NCBI GenBank assembly: GCA_002496955.1
Contig: DALZ01000070.1
Location: forward strand, 1-18,792
Source of the DNA: Euryarchaeota archaeon UBA128
Lineage (GTDB): Archaea > Thermoplasmatota > Poseidoniia > Poseidoniales > Poseidoniaceae
Direction: 5' to 3'
Length of the DNA stretch: 18,792 bases
Part shown: positions 8,467-15,431 of the stretch, in pieces
How positions within the stretch are numbered: the stretch's first letter is position 1
Layout: every line of letters starts with the position of its first letter
Notes under the pieces: generated by a model
The model's input: the letters and a program-made list of their open reading frames with translations, nothing else
Told to the model about the DNA's origin: nothing
The model's database searches: none
Program-made: the position numbers and the translations under genes

Positions 8467-9693
8467 TCAACTAAAAATTAGTTTCATTCCTGCCTTAAGC
8501 GCTAGTTTTCGGAATGCTGGTACCCTTCGTAGCAGAGCCATACCTAGTGGGACCGGTTTCTCAATGTCACCAACCTCATTGATTAGACTAATCACCTCTG
8601 GTCTGGCAAACTGTTCAAAGTGTCGATCGAGTTCCGTATCTTCACAATCACTCACTAATAGGTTACGCAAGGACCGGGCCCTGCTCTGATCTTTGCGCAT
8701 TTTTTCAAAGTGCGTCCTTGCTATCGATTTCAGATTTTCTTCACTCAACTTATTTTCCATAATTGCTACTGACAGTTTATCCACAATTCCATTTATTTGT
8801 TCAAAACCTGGGCCAATCCCCCCGCCAGTTGTAGGTTTTGCCATTCCAGCAGCATCGCCTATCAATAACACTCGATTTTTGTAGGCTTTTCTAACCATGC
8901 CACTTGGGACAGGTCCACAATAACGAGCAGTTTCTTTGATGTCGGCAAAACGTTCTTTCCACAATGGATGGTTAAGCAGGTTGTGATAGCATTCTTCGAT
9001 ACTCTTCCCATCTAAGCGCTCAGCTGTTGACCAGAGGCCGATTCGACAACTATCGTTTCCTGAAGGAATTACCCAAGCGAAAAACCCCGGGGCAATCTCA
9101 GAGCCTGAATACATCTCTAACCATCGTTTTCTGAATTGATATCCTACAACTTCGGTTTGGAATCCAATCATAAGTTCCTTTGGTCGACCCATCTTGAAGT
9201 ATCTCCTAGTCCACGAATGAGCACCGTCGCAACCGATCAACAGTTTAGTAGTTAATTCGATATCTTTACCATTTTTATTTATCCTTAAGGACACATAATC
9301 TTGGTTTACGACAGCGTCTGTAGGTTTTGAGTTTAGCCAGAGCGTTGCACCAGAAATCATCGATTGCTTGACGACCGCCTCGTCAAATAATTTACGACAT
9401 ACTACATAGGTTCTGATTGTGCCGCCGGTCCCGACAGGGACCAAAGTACCAGATGGGCCGTGAATTAATGCACCATCAATTTCTTCGAGTATCGTATCAT
9501 ACAGCCCGACTTGTTTCATTGCGTTAGGAGTTACTAACCCCGCGCATTGAAAGGGACGTCCGATTTCATTATGTTCCTCGATGAGTAAAACTCGTTGCCC
9601 ACGTTGTGCCAGGAGATTTGCCGTGTGTCCACCTACAGGGCCTGCGCCAATTATGACAACATCCCAATCGAAGGTTTGTGTCTGTCCCTCCAT
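8467..9693 (-). CDS. Geranylgeranyl reductase family FAD-dependent oxidoreductase
   Basis: Members of this flavoprotein family saturate isoprenoid chains; in archaea the best-known role is reduction of the geranylgeranyl chains of ether lipids (digeranylgeranylglycerophospholipid reductase). The 408-residue protein has the N-terminal FAD Rossmann motif GAGPVGG (Gly16, Gly18, Gly21) ending in Glu39/Glu40, then the family's Cys loop RPFQCAGLV (Cys50). The second FAD motif, GDAAGMAKPTTGGG, begins at Gly279. ATG 9693 is preceded by GAGAGG, a good ribosome-binding site. It lies 57 bp after topB and is directly followed by the two-TM protein gene. Related FAD reductases act on chlorophyll or menaquinone side chains, so with mqnC in the same window a quinone substrate cannot be excluded; archaeal lipid reduction is more likely. 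Confidence 0.87.
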   Translation of the reverse strand: MEGQTQTFDWDVVIIGAGPVGGHTANLLAQRGQRVLLIEEHNEIGRPFQCAGLVTPNAMKQVGLYDTILEEIDGALIHGPSGTLVPVGTGGTIRTYVVCRKLFDEAVVKQSMISGATLWLNSKPTDAVVNQDYVSLRINKNGKDIELTTKLLIGCDGAHSWTRRYFKMGRPKELMIGFQTEVVGYQFRKRWLEMYSGSEIAPGFFAWVIPSGNDSCRIGLWSTAERLDGKSIEECYHNLLNHPLWKERFADIKETARYCGPVPSGMVRKAYKNRVLLIGDAAGMAKPTTGGGIGPGFEQINGIVDKLSVAIMENKLSEENLKSIARTHFEKMRKDQSRARSLRNLLVSDCEDTELDRHFEQFARPEVISLINEVGDIEKPVPLGMALLRRVPAFRKLALKAGMKLIFS

Positions 9694-9750
9694 GCAATCC
9701 TCTCGACGATAAACAGTTTTATTGTTATGTTATGTTGAAGGGCAAATGAT

Positions 9751-12504
9751 TCATTTTTTGGCAAATTTATATCCTACGGACTGATTCTTCTTGAGGTATA
9801 GTATCGAGGTAAACGGCTTGCCAGTTTTCTTGGAAACGAAATCATCAAATGGTCCAATTTGGCCTTGTTCAATCAACATCTTAGCCTCATCCCTTATTAT
9901 TTCTCGACCAGAAATTTCCCTGCTAATTTGAATTTTACAGTCTGTGCCATCGACACTCGGTTGGTAGAATGATGGGGTTTCTATAATCTCAACTTTGGTT
10001 TTAGGGCAAATCGCTACGGTCCCTTTAACAACTGGAAATTGTTTTGCACCAGCAGCAGCTTTGCGCGGGGGAAATTCAAATTTAATTCGATTGCCATCCA
10101 ATTTTAAGTAGGCACTGAAAGGCCGTCCTTTCTTAGACGTGAAATCTTCTAACAGAGGGGATTTGCCTTCAGTGATGATTGAAATTGCTTCCTCTGGCAA
10201 AATTTTTCTCTTACACATCTCCTGAGAAATTCCTCTAAATTTACAGTCCTGATTATCACATGCATACATTGTCGTGTTAATCCTAATTTTGCCGTTACTA
10301 CACATTGTACAGACACATAACTCGGTATCTTCGGCAGATGATGTTGACTCTCCCCCACCAACAAACTCGACGGTACCGCTCTCATTTATTTTCACACTAG
10401 CGATGTATGGATCACCATTTCGATTAAAAAAACCATGCAAATCTTCTATTTGTTTATTTTCAAGTAAACGAGTTGCGGTAATTCTATCAAACCATCGGCC
10501 ACTGGTATTTTTCCAAAATATAAAATCGCATTCGCGTTCTTTGCCATTGTTTTTTGGGCACACATATGATAGAACTGTTTCGGTTAGATTCTCGTCACAT
10601 TTCAGACAGCAGCCAATGCTATTTGTTTTGTCAAACAACACACTTCGATCGTGATTCTTTATTCGATTCACCATTTCTTGTGCTCTATCGTAAATCAATT
10701 TCATATATTCTTGGCGAGTGAAATCACCGTTTTGAACAGACGAAAGTTTCGCTTCCATGTCACCTGTCAACTCTGGGGAAGTAATCCATTCAACAGGTAT
10801 TGCTCTGAGTAATTCTATCAGTTTTATACCTCCAGGTGTCGCTCTGAGGCTGCCAGAGCGCGAGCGCTGAATGAAGTTCCTAGAAATCAGTTTTTCAATC
10901 GTTTCAGCCCTGGTGGCTGGTGTTCCTAGACCCTTGCCCTTCATTGCTTCAGACATTTCATCATCATCTATGCTTCTGCCAGCATGTTCCATCAGAGTAA
11001 GTAGTTTTGCTTCCTTTAATCGATTGGTTGGTTTGGTCATCTCTTCCTTAAATCGATAATCCAGGATGTTTGTCGGTGCAGGATTAGTGGCTAACTTACC
11101 CCATCCTTCAGGTATAGCATTGCTCTTTGGTTTCACTTCACGCCAACCAGGCTTTTTGATGACTCGAACCTCTTTTTTAAAGTCCTGATTCGAAATCGAA
11201 GTTATCCTGGTCTGGACATCCCATATGGCGATTGGATGAAATGATGCAAGAAATTGTCTGGAAATCAAATCGTATAATTTTGCTGCATCAGCATTTAAAT
11301 TTCCAGGAGGCAATTTTCCTGTCGGTATTATTGCGTAGTGATCTGAAACCTTACTGTCATTAAAGTTGCGAGAAATGTTGTTCAGTCCTTCAGTTTGTAA
11401 TCTCTCACAGTGTTCATTTAATTTTTCTTGTGCGCCCAATTGAGCAATCGTCTGATTGATTGTATCTACCATATCTTCGGGTAAATATCGGGAGTCTGTT
11501 CTTGGATATGTTGTAAGTTTGTGTGTGTCATAAAGTTCCTGAGCGACCGAAAGCGTCCTTCTGGAGGTCCAAGACCACATACTGTTTGCTTCTCGTTGTA
11601 GCGAGGTTAGGTCGAAGTTTAGTGGCGGATTTTCCTTTGCATCACGATGCTGTTGATTGGTAATAAATTCAGCATCTGATTTTAGTATTTCAATCAACAT
11701 CGCTTTTTCTTCAGCATCCGTAATTCTGTGGGCCTTAGTGAGCGGGTTGTCCTTTAATTCAACATTATCTCTTCGCTCCCAGCGGCTAGTCCACTGCCCA
11801 TGCTCCGCGGCAAAGTCGGCCTCAAGTTCCCAGAATGGCTCTGCTTTATGGCCAAGAATTTCTAATTCTTTATCTACAATGAGGGCTAACGTAGCGGTTT
11901 GTACTCTACCCAAAGACATTGATGTTCCATCTTTTTTACCTGTTCTAAGATATGTTGAAGCAATTCTTGACCCATTCATTCCAATTATCCAATCAGCCTC
12001 TGCTCTGCTAACCGCAGCATCTCTCAAGCGCGAGTAACTCGAGGAGTCGGTTCTACGATCAAATGCATTCATAATTGAATCAGGCGTCATTGACTGAAGC
12101 CACATTCTTGTCATTGGCACCTTTGCTTTAGCAAATTCAATTATTCTACGAAAGATAAGCTCGCCTTCTCTCGCCGCATCACATGCATTAACAATTTCAG
12201 TACAATTCTTTGTTGTAATAAGTTTCTTTATCGCAGTTAACTGCTTGCGGTTATTCCCCCGGCCACTATTTGGTTTGAGCTCAAATTTGTCTGGAATAAA
12301 TGGCAATAAGTCGATGCTTTTTCGCCAATCTTTTAATCGGTCGTCGTATTCTTCCGGCGTTTTTAATTCTAATAAATGACCAACAGCCCAAGTTATAATC
12401 AAGTCGTCTGATTCCCAGTGTGTATCGGTTTTCTTACTTACACCGAGGACCTTTGCAATATCGTCAGCAACACTTGGTTTCTCAGCGATGACGACAATTG
12501 CCAT
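9751..12504 (-). CDS. topB: Type IA DNA topoisomerase, TopB (topo III)-like
   Basis: A type IA topoisomerase relaxes negative supercoils or decatenates by single-strand passage. The toprim domain opens with IAEKPSVADD (Glu8, Lys9) and continues with ITWAVGHLLEL and CDAAREGELIF. The catalytic tyrosine is Tyr333 (LTTYPRTDSRYLP), and GLGTPATRAETIEKLI (526-540) is the conserved TopB motif. The tail is long: a zinc finger (Cys632/633, 636, 649, 659), a second (Cys730/732, 735, 749, 754), and three C-terminal repeats of the type found in bacterial TopB (about 670-715, 765-812, 866-915), each with a KkGxPFxxxLxL-like core. The toprim triad reads Asp109-Ala-Ala111-Arg-Glu113, with Ala in place of the second metal-binding Asp. 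The ATG follows GGTGGGT. The overall style resembles bacterial TopB, so ancient transfer is plausible. A symbol of topA is also used for archaeal relatives. Confidence 0.93.
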   Translation of the reverse strand: MAIVVIAEKPSVADDIAKVLGVSKKTDTHWESDDLIITWAVGHLLELKTPEEYDDRLKDWRKSIDLLPFIPDKFELKPNSGRGNNRKQLTAIKKLITTKNCTEIVNACDAAREGELIFRRIIEFAKAKVPMTRMWLQSMTPDSIMNAFDRRTDSSSYSRLRDAAVSRAEADWIIGMNGSRIASTYLRTGKKDGTSMSLGRVQTATLALIVDKELEILGHKAEPFWELEADFAAEHGQWTSRWERRDNVELKDNPLTKAHRITDAEEKAMLIEILKSDAEFITNQQHRDAKENPPLNFDLTSLQREANSMWSWTSRRTLSVAQELYDTHKLTTYPRTDSRYLPEDMVDTINQTIAQLGAQEKLNEHCERLQTEGLNNISRNFNDSKVSDHYAIIPTGKLPPGNLNADAAKLYDLISRQFLASFHPIAIWDVQTRITSISNQDFKKEVRVIKKPGWREVKPKSNAIPEGWGKLATNPAPTNILDYRFKEEMTKPTNRLKEAKLLTLMEHAGRSIDDDEMSEAMKGKGLGTPATRAETIEKLISRNFIQRSRSGSLRATPGGIKLIELLRAIPVEWITSPELTGDMEAKLSSVQNGDFTRQEYMKLIYDRAQEMVNRIKNHDRSVLFDKTNSIGCCLKCDENLTETVLSYVCPKNNGKERECDFIFWKNTSGRWFDRITATRLLENKQIEDLHGFFNRNGDPYIASVKINESGTVEFVGGGESTSSAEDTELCVCTMCSNGKIRINTTMYACDNQDCKFRGISQEMCKRKILPEEAISIITEGKSPLLEDFTSKKGRPFSAYLKLDGNRIKFEFPPRKAAAGAKQFPVVKGTVAICPKTKVEIIETPSFYQPSVDGTDCKIQISREISGREIIRDEAKMLIEQGQIGPFDDFVSKKTGKPFTSILYLKKNQSVGYKFAKK

Positions 12505-12558
12505 GTTATACCCGCCACCATCGGCGCTACTTGAACCCTGTCGTGAGTCATAATTTTA

Positions 12559-12578
12559 CTAGATACTATAGTATCTAG
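12559..12578. promoter_or_regulatory. Perfect 20-bp palindrome upstream of topB, possible operator
   Basis: The sequence is a perfect inverted repeat of the half-site CTAGATACTA with no spacer, lying 55 bp before the topB ATG in the 86-bp gap between topB and the small upstream gene. It contains the best TATA-like run in the gap, so a dimeric repressor binding here would overlap the promoter. On the + strand it is followed by a seven-T run and could look like a terminator, but no + strand gene ends nearby; on the - strand no U-run follows. Operator is therefore the preferred reading. Confidence 0.45.
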
Positions 12579-12590
12579 AATTTTTTTCGA

Positions 12591-13028
12591 TTAATTTCTC
12601 ACTGAATTTTTCCTATCATTCCGGAACTTTTTCTCGTTCCATCGCTCTTCTGATATTGAACCATCACAACCTACACATCCGGGGTAACCAGCATTTAGTA
12701 ATTGTATACTTGAATCAATCACGGCACTAAAAGCCTCAACTATTTCCATCTCTATCCAGCAAACGTTCTCAGCGGGTTCTTCATTACCTATGTACACAAT
12801 AAGGTTTTCTTCCACGACATTTCCTTGGTAAATAAGCACTTCATCTATTTCTTGAATTATGTGGATTGGAAAGGTTGACCTTTCTGGAATCTTTTCGCCT
12901 ATTAAATTAGTCAGTTGAATAATTGAAGGTGAGAATTTCTTGCTGCCGACAATGGCAATTTCGTCAAATCTGACTACTTTACGAGCAGATTCTCTAACCA
13001 CCGGCCACAGAGGGTGAATCATCTGCAT
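12591..13028 (-). CDS. Small hypothetical protein
   Basis: I do not recognise this protein of about 145 residues. It reads as a well-formed globular protein with alternating hydrophobic stretches (DEIAIVGSKK; VLIYQGNVV; NLIVYIGNEEP; EIVEAFSAVIDSSIQLL), a CxxC near the end (YPGCVGCDG) and a charged, Lys/Arg/Asn-rich tail. No signal peptide or membrane helix is visible. The CxxC might bind a metal, but two cysteines alone are weak evidence. The frame extends to a TTG at 13034; ATG 13028 and ATG 13022 are more likely starts, and the latter would begin MIHPLWP. It lies upstream of topB on the same strand, with the palindrome between them, and is divergent from pyrD with about 55 bp between the start codons. 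Alternative: a spurious frame, made less likely by its length and by the lack of any competing gene on the other strand. Confidence 0.66.
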   Translation of the reverse strand: MQMIHPLWPVVRESARKVVRFDEIAIVGSKKFSPSIIQLTNLIGEKIPERSTFPIHIIQEIDEVLIYQGNVVEENLIVYIGNEEPAENVCWIEMEIVEAFSAVIDSSIQLLNAGYPGCVGCDGSISEERWNEKKFRNDRKNSVRN

Positions 13029-13082
13029 AAACAAGCCAATGAGGGGTAAGTCTTGAATGATGCCGTCGCTGAGGGTAAAACC

Positions 13083-14207
13083 ATGGGGCTAGTGTATCGG
13101 CTGTTATTGCGCCCCCTGCTCGTGCTACAAGATTCCGAGAGAGCACACACTAGATCTGTTCGATCACTTAGACTGTTGACTAGTAATAGAGTAACAAAAT
13201 ATCTTATCTCGTTAGTTTACAAAACAAGAAAGACTCTCCCCGTAACCTTATTTGGAACCGAATACAAACATCCGTTTGGCCTTGCCGCTGGTATGGATAA
13301 GAAGGGCGAGGCAATTAATGGCTGGGACTCACTAGGTTTGTCATTTGTTGAAATCGGTGGGGTCACAATGCTCGAGCAAACAGGCAACCCGAAACCTAGG
13401 ATGTTCAGGTCGACCAGTAATAAAGCTCTAATCAATCGGATGGGGTTCAACAATCCCGGTTCGGAAAATATGCATGAGAACCTTACAAAACATTTTGATA
13501 AATATGGTAAACCAAAAATACCGATTTGGGTAAATTTAGGTAAGTCAAAATTGACAGAAAACGCTGATGCTCACATGGATTATTCGACAACACTTGGCAA
13601 GTTGTGGGAATTCACAGATGTGTTTGTTATCAATGTATCATCCCCAAACACCCCAAACCTCAGAGATTTACAAGGTGAGGAAGAATTAAAGAAAATCATT
13701 AATTCATGTCTTGAAGTAAATGAAAGCAAATCAATGGATTATCAACTCCCACCTAAACCGATATTGATCAAAATCGCACCGGATATGACCTTTGAACAAC
13801 TAGAACAGATAATTACCGTGGCTATGGATTCTGGCTGTGCAGGTGTGGTAGCAACCAACACAACTGTGAGTCGTGATTTTGACCTTGTTGAGGATGCAAA
13901 ATTAGGCGAAAAAGGTGGTCTGAGTGGACTTCCCCTCAAGACAACTTCAACAGAATTCATCAAGCATATTTACCGTTTCACCGATGGTAAATTTCCAATA
14001 ATCGGTGTCGGAGGTATAATGGACGCCGATGATGCTTGGGAAAAGATCACTGCGGGAGCATCCCTTATACAAGCATACAGTGGGTTTGTTTTTGAAGGTC
14101 CTAGTCTGGCATCCTCCATTGTTAGGGGTCTTGACAGAAAATTGAGGGATTCTGGGATTAAGGATTTAGAACAAGCAGTGGGGCTTATACACAAGGAGAG
14201 TAATTGA
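13083..14207 (+). CDS. pyrD: Dihydroorotate dehydrogenase, class 2 (quinone-dependent)
   Basis: PyrD oxidises dihydroorotate to orotate in pyrimidine synthesis; class 2 enzymes pass electrons to membrane quinones. The N-terminal helical extension (residues 1-50), the hallmark of class 2 and its membrane/quinone dock, is present (LLLRPLLVLQDSERAH). FMN-barrel motifs follow: FGLAAGMDKKGE (Lys73), INRMGFNN (117-124), INVSSPNTPNLR with the catalytic Ser187, ATNTT (257-261), GGLSGLPL and the phosphate-binding GVGGI and YSGF. Length 374 matches the class. I chose ATG 13083, preceded by GAGGGT, because it places ERAH at the same distance from the N-terminus as in E. coli PyrD; TTG 13053, also preceded by GAGGGG, would add ten residues. 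ccmE follows with no intervening base. Many archaea use class 1 enzymes instead, so the class 2 type is notable. Confidence 0.95.
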   Translation: MGLVYRLLLRPLLVLQDSERAHTRSVRSLRLLTSNRVTKYLISLVYKTRKTLPVTLFGTEYKHPFGLAAGMDKKGEAINGWDSLGLSFVEIGGVTMLEQTGNPKPRMFRSTSNKALINRMGFNNPGSENMHENLTKHFDKYGKPKIPIWVNLGKSKLTENADAHMDYSTTLGKLWEFTDVFVINVSSPNTPNLRDLQGEEELKKIINSCLEVNESKSMDYQLPPKPILIKIAPDMTFEQLEQIITVAMDSGCAGVVATNTTVSRDFDLVEDAKLGEKGGLSGLPLKTTSTEFIKHIYRFTDGKFPIIGVGGIMDADDAWEKITAGASLIQAYSGFVFEGPSLASSIVRGLDRKLRDSGIKDLEQAVGLIHKESN

Positions 14208-14585
14208 ATGTTCACACGACGGACGAGGTTATTGATAGTTGGTGGTCTATTGACGCTAATTATGTTAGGAGCTGTCATCCTGCAATCTCCTGACCCCACC
14301 CGAACCGTGGACGAAGTCATGGAAAGCCCAAATGAATATGTTGGTGAAGAATTAGCAATTAGAGGCGAAGTAAAGGATGGTTCAATAAACAATCAAAGTA
14401 TGACATTTTTACTACATGGTTCGGATTATGAAATCTTAGTTGATTTTGTTGATGCATCAGTTTCTAACGGACTTGATGATAATCGGACAGTCTATGCGAA
14501 GGGTAAGTTAAGACTAGTTGGTTCGACATATGTTTTTGAGGCTGAATTGATTAAAACCTCATGTCCTTCAAAATATGAAGAGTAG
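14208..14585 (+). CDS. ccmE: CcmE-like heme chaperone, CXXXY type
   Basis: CcmE holds heme covalently and delivers it for cytochrome c maturation on the outer face of the membrane. The 125-residue protein has an N-terminal membrane anchor (about 8-25) after Arg/Thr-rich residues, then an OB-fold-like region (VDEVMESPNEYVGEELAIRGEV; FLLHGSDYEILVDF; VYAKGKL). The C-terminus ends in TSCPSKYEE, giving Cys119 and Tyr123, which is the CXXXY heme-attachment motif known from archaeal and some sulfate-reducer CcmE proteins in place of the HXXXY of E. coli. The ATG directly abuts the pyrD TGA, with AAGGAG upstream, so the two genes are almost certainly one operon. No other ccm gene is in the window. 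The fold is short and divergent, so family membership rests mainly on the anchor, the OB-like region and the terminal motif. Confidence 0.83.
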   Translation: MFTRRTRLLIVGGLLTLIMLGAVILQSPDPTRTVDEVMESPNEYVGEELAIRGEVKDGSINNQSMTFLLHGSDYEILVDFVDASVSNGLDDNRTVYAKGKLRLVGSTYVFEAELIKTSCPSKYEE

Positions 14586-14592
14586 AAATATA
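14586..14592 (+). promoter_or_regulatory. TATA-like box for the SRP RNA
   Basis: AAATATA begins immediately after the ccmE stop codon and lies 25-31 bp before the inferred 5' end of the SRP RNA, the usual archaeal TATA spacing. The RNA end is itself inferred from base-pairing, so the assignment is tentative. Confidence 0.45.
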
Positions 14593-14616
14593 CCGTTCCG
14601 TTAAAATACCATCAAT

Positions 14617-14915
14617 TAGACGGCAATACGGGATAGGTGGGGAGCTAGGCGTACCCTTTACTACAAATCGTCTTTATGGTGGACCGAACGCCTTGGAGCG
14701 GCGAAAGCGGCTTTATGGTTCCTACATGCGGACGTTGATGTCTCGCCCCCACATGACCCGGGTGTCATGAACTGTATCCGGAAGGAAACAGGAAATGAAT
14801 AACTGGGGAATCAGGTCAGGCCGGGAACGGAGCAGCCCTACTCGGGGCCATGGGTGCTGTGGGGTAGCGGGATGGAGAAAGTGTGTGGACTTGGCCATAT
14901 TGTACGAGCGTCCAT
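14617..14915 (+). ncRNA. ffs: Signal recognition particle RNA (7S RNA), archaeal type
   Basis: The RNA is the scaffold of the SRP that targets ribosomes to the membrane. Helix 8, the SRP54 site, is plain: GGTCAGG, a CCG-GGAA-CGG hairpin (14821-14830) and AGCAGCC. Helix 6, the SRP19 site, is the hairpin 14772-14791 with eight pairs, one A-A mismatch and a GGAA (GNAR) loop; having it argues for an archaeon, not a bacterium. The Alu part (14636-14700) parallels the B. subtilis RNA: GGGGAG, then TACCCT, AATCG and GGACCGAA. Helix 5 is supported by CCCCAC (in 14751-14760) with GTGGGG (about 14859-14865) and by ACCC with GGGT. The ends are set by GACG/CGTC (14619-14622 with 14909-14912) and CAATA/TATTG (14624-14628 with 14898-14902) and may be off by about ten bases. 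Length about 300 nt is typical. The conserved UGU turn of the Alu domain appears as UUU here. Confidence 0.88.
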
Positions 14916-14929
14916 CCTTGGAACTCCCA

Positions 14930-15424
14930 CTAAATATCGAATATTACCTGACCAACCCATGCAGGTCCAGCCAGCTCTGGAATCATCGAATCTTTGGCCC
15001 TAAAGATTTCCCTAGGCCTTAATTCTCTGATCATAAATTCATGTGATGTCACCGCTTTAATTTCTAAATTTCTTGTTACCTCGTTAGCATTAACAAAGGA
15101 TACCTGAGCGTTGCACAAAATACAGGACTCTTGTCTACTAAGCATGAACTGCGCATCAACAAGGAATTTCTCTTTAACCTCAAGTTGATAAAGTACTTCC
15201 TCAAGCCAACTAAGCATCAATGACTCAAAATCATCAAATGTCGTTTCTATCTTTACATTCCATTGTGCGGTATGCCTAGTTATTGCGTTTATTTCGTTGG
15301 CTTGTTGTTGGGATATAACTAGATTTATCATCCCAAGTGACATCTCTCTGAATAGATTTTCTAGAGTGTTGGCATAGCCACAAATTCCAATATCTGCTTT
15401 AGTCTCAAGAGTCCAAAAACTCAT
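14930..15424 (-). CDS. Archease (RtcB tRNA ligase cofactor)
   Basis: Archease promotes guanylylation and turnover of the RNA ligase RtcB, which joins tRNA exon halves and other broken RNAs. The family signature is visible at both ends: KADIGICGYANTLENLF near the N-terminus (Asp11 is the expected metal ligand) and LEIKAVTSHEFMI plus WVGQVIFDI at the C-terminus, with the central LMLSWLEEVLYQLEVKEKF helix region. From ATG 15424 the protein has 164 residues, slightly longer than usual because of an insertion (about 136-152: RELRPREIFRAKDSM). A TTG at 15472 would add 16 residues that overlap the kinase gene and precede the conserved domain, so I rejected it. The ATG lies 7 nt after the kinase stop, consistent with one operon. 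EndA, the upstream enzyme of tRNA splicing, is encoded nearby on the other strand; rtcB itself is not here. Confidence 0.88.
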   Translation of the reverse strand: MSFWTLETKADIGICGYANTLENLFREMSLGMINLVISQQQANEINAITRHTAQWNVKIETTFDDFESLMLSWLEEVLYQLEVKEKFLVDAQFMLSRQESCILCNAQVSFVNANEVTRNLEIKAVTSHEFMIRELRPREIFRAKDSMIPELAGPAWVGQVIFDI

Positions 15425-15431
15425 ACAACCA

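Noticed and set aside
10274..12037. Two 126-codon + strand frames (10274-10654 and 11657-12037) opposite topB
   Set aside because: They are antisense to a well-supported topoisomerase gene and have low-complexity, Ser-rich products typical of shadow frames.
12559..12590. Intrinsic-terminator look: palindrome followed by T7 on the + strand
   Set aside because: No + strand gene ends here, and the - strand lacks a U-run, so operator is the better reading.
13970..14392. 140-codon - strand frame opposite pyrD and ccmE
   Set aside because: Both genes on the + strand are clearly identified; the product has no motif.
14640..14740. Possible tRNA, because of several short stems and a GGTTC
   Set aside because: No acceptor stem or anticodon arm can be folded and the region matches the SRP Alu part.
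14795..15022. + strand reading frame of 75 codons
   Set aside because: It lies over the 3' half of the SRP RNA and the end of the archease gene; it has no family resemblance and the RNA structure explains the conservation.
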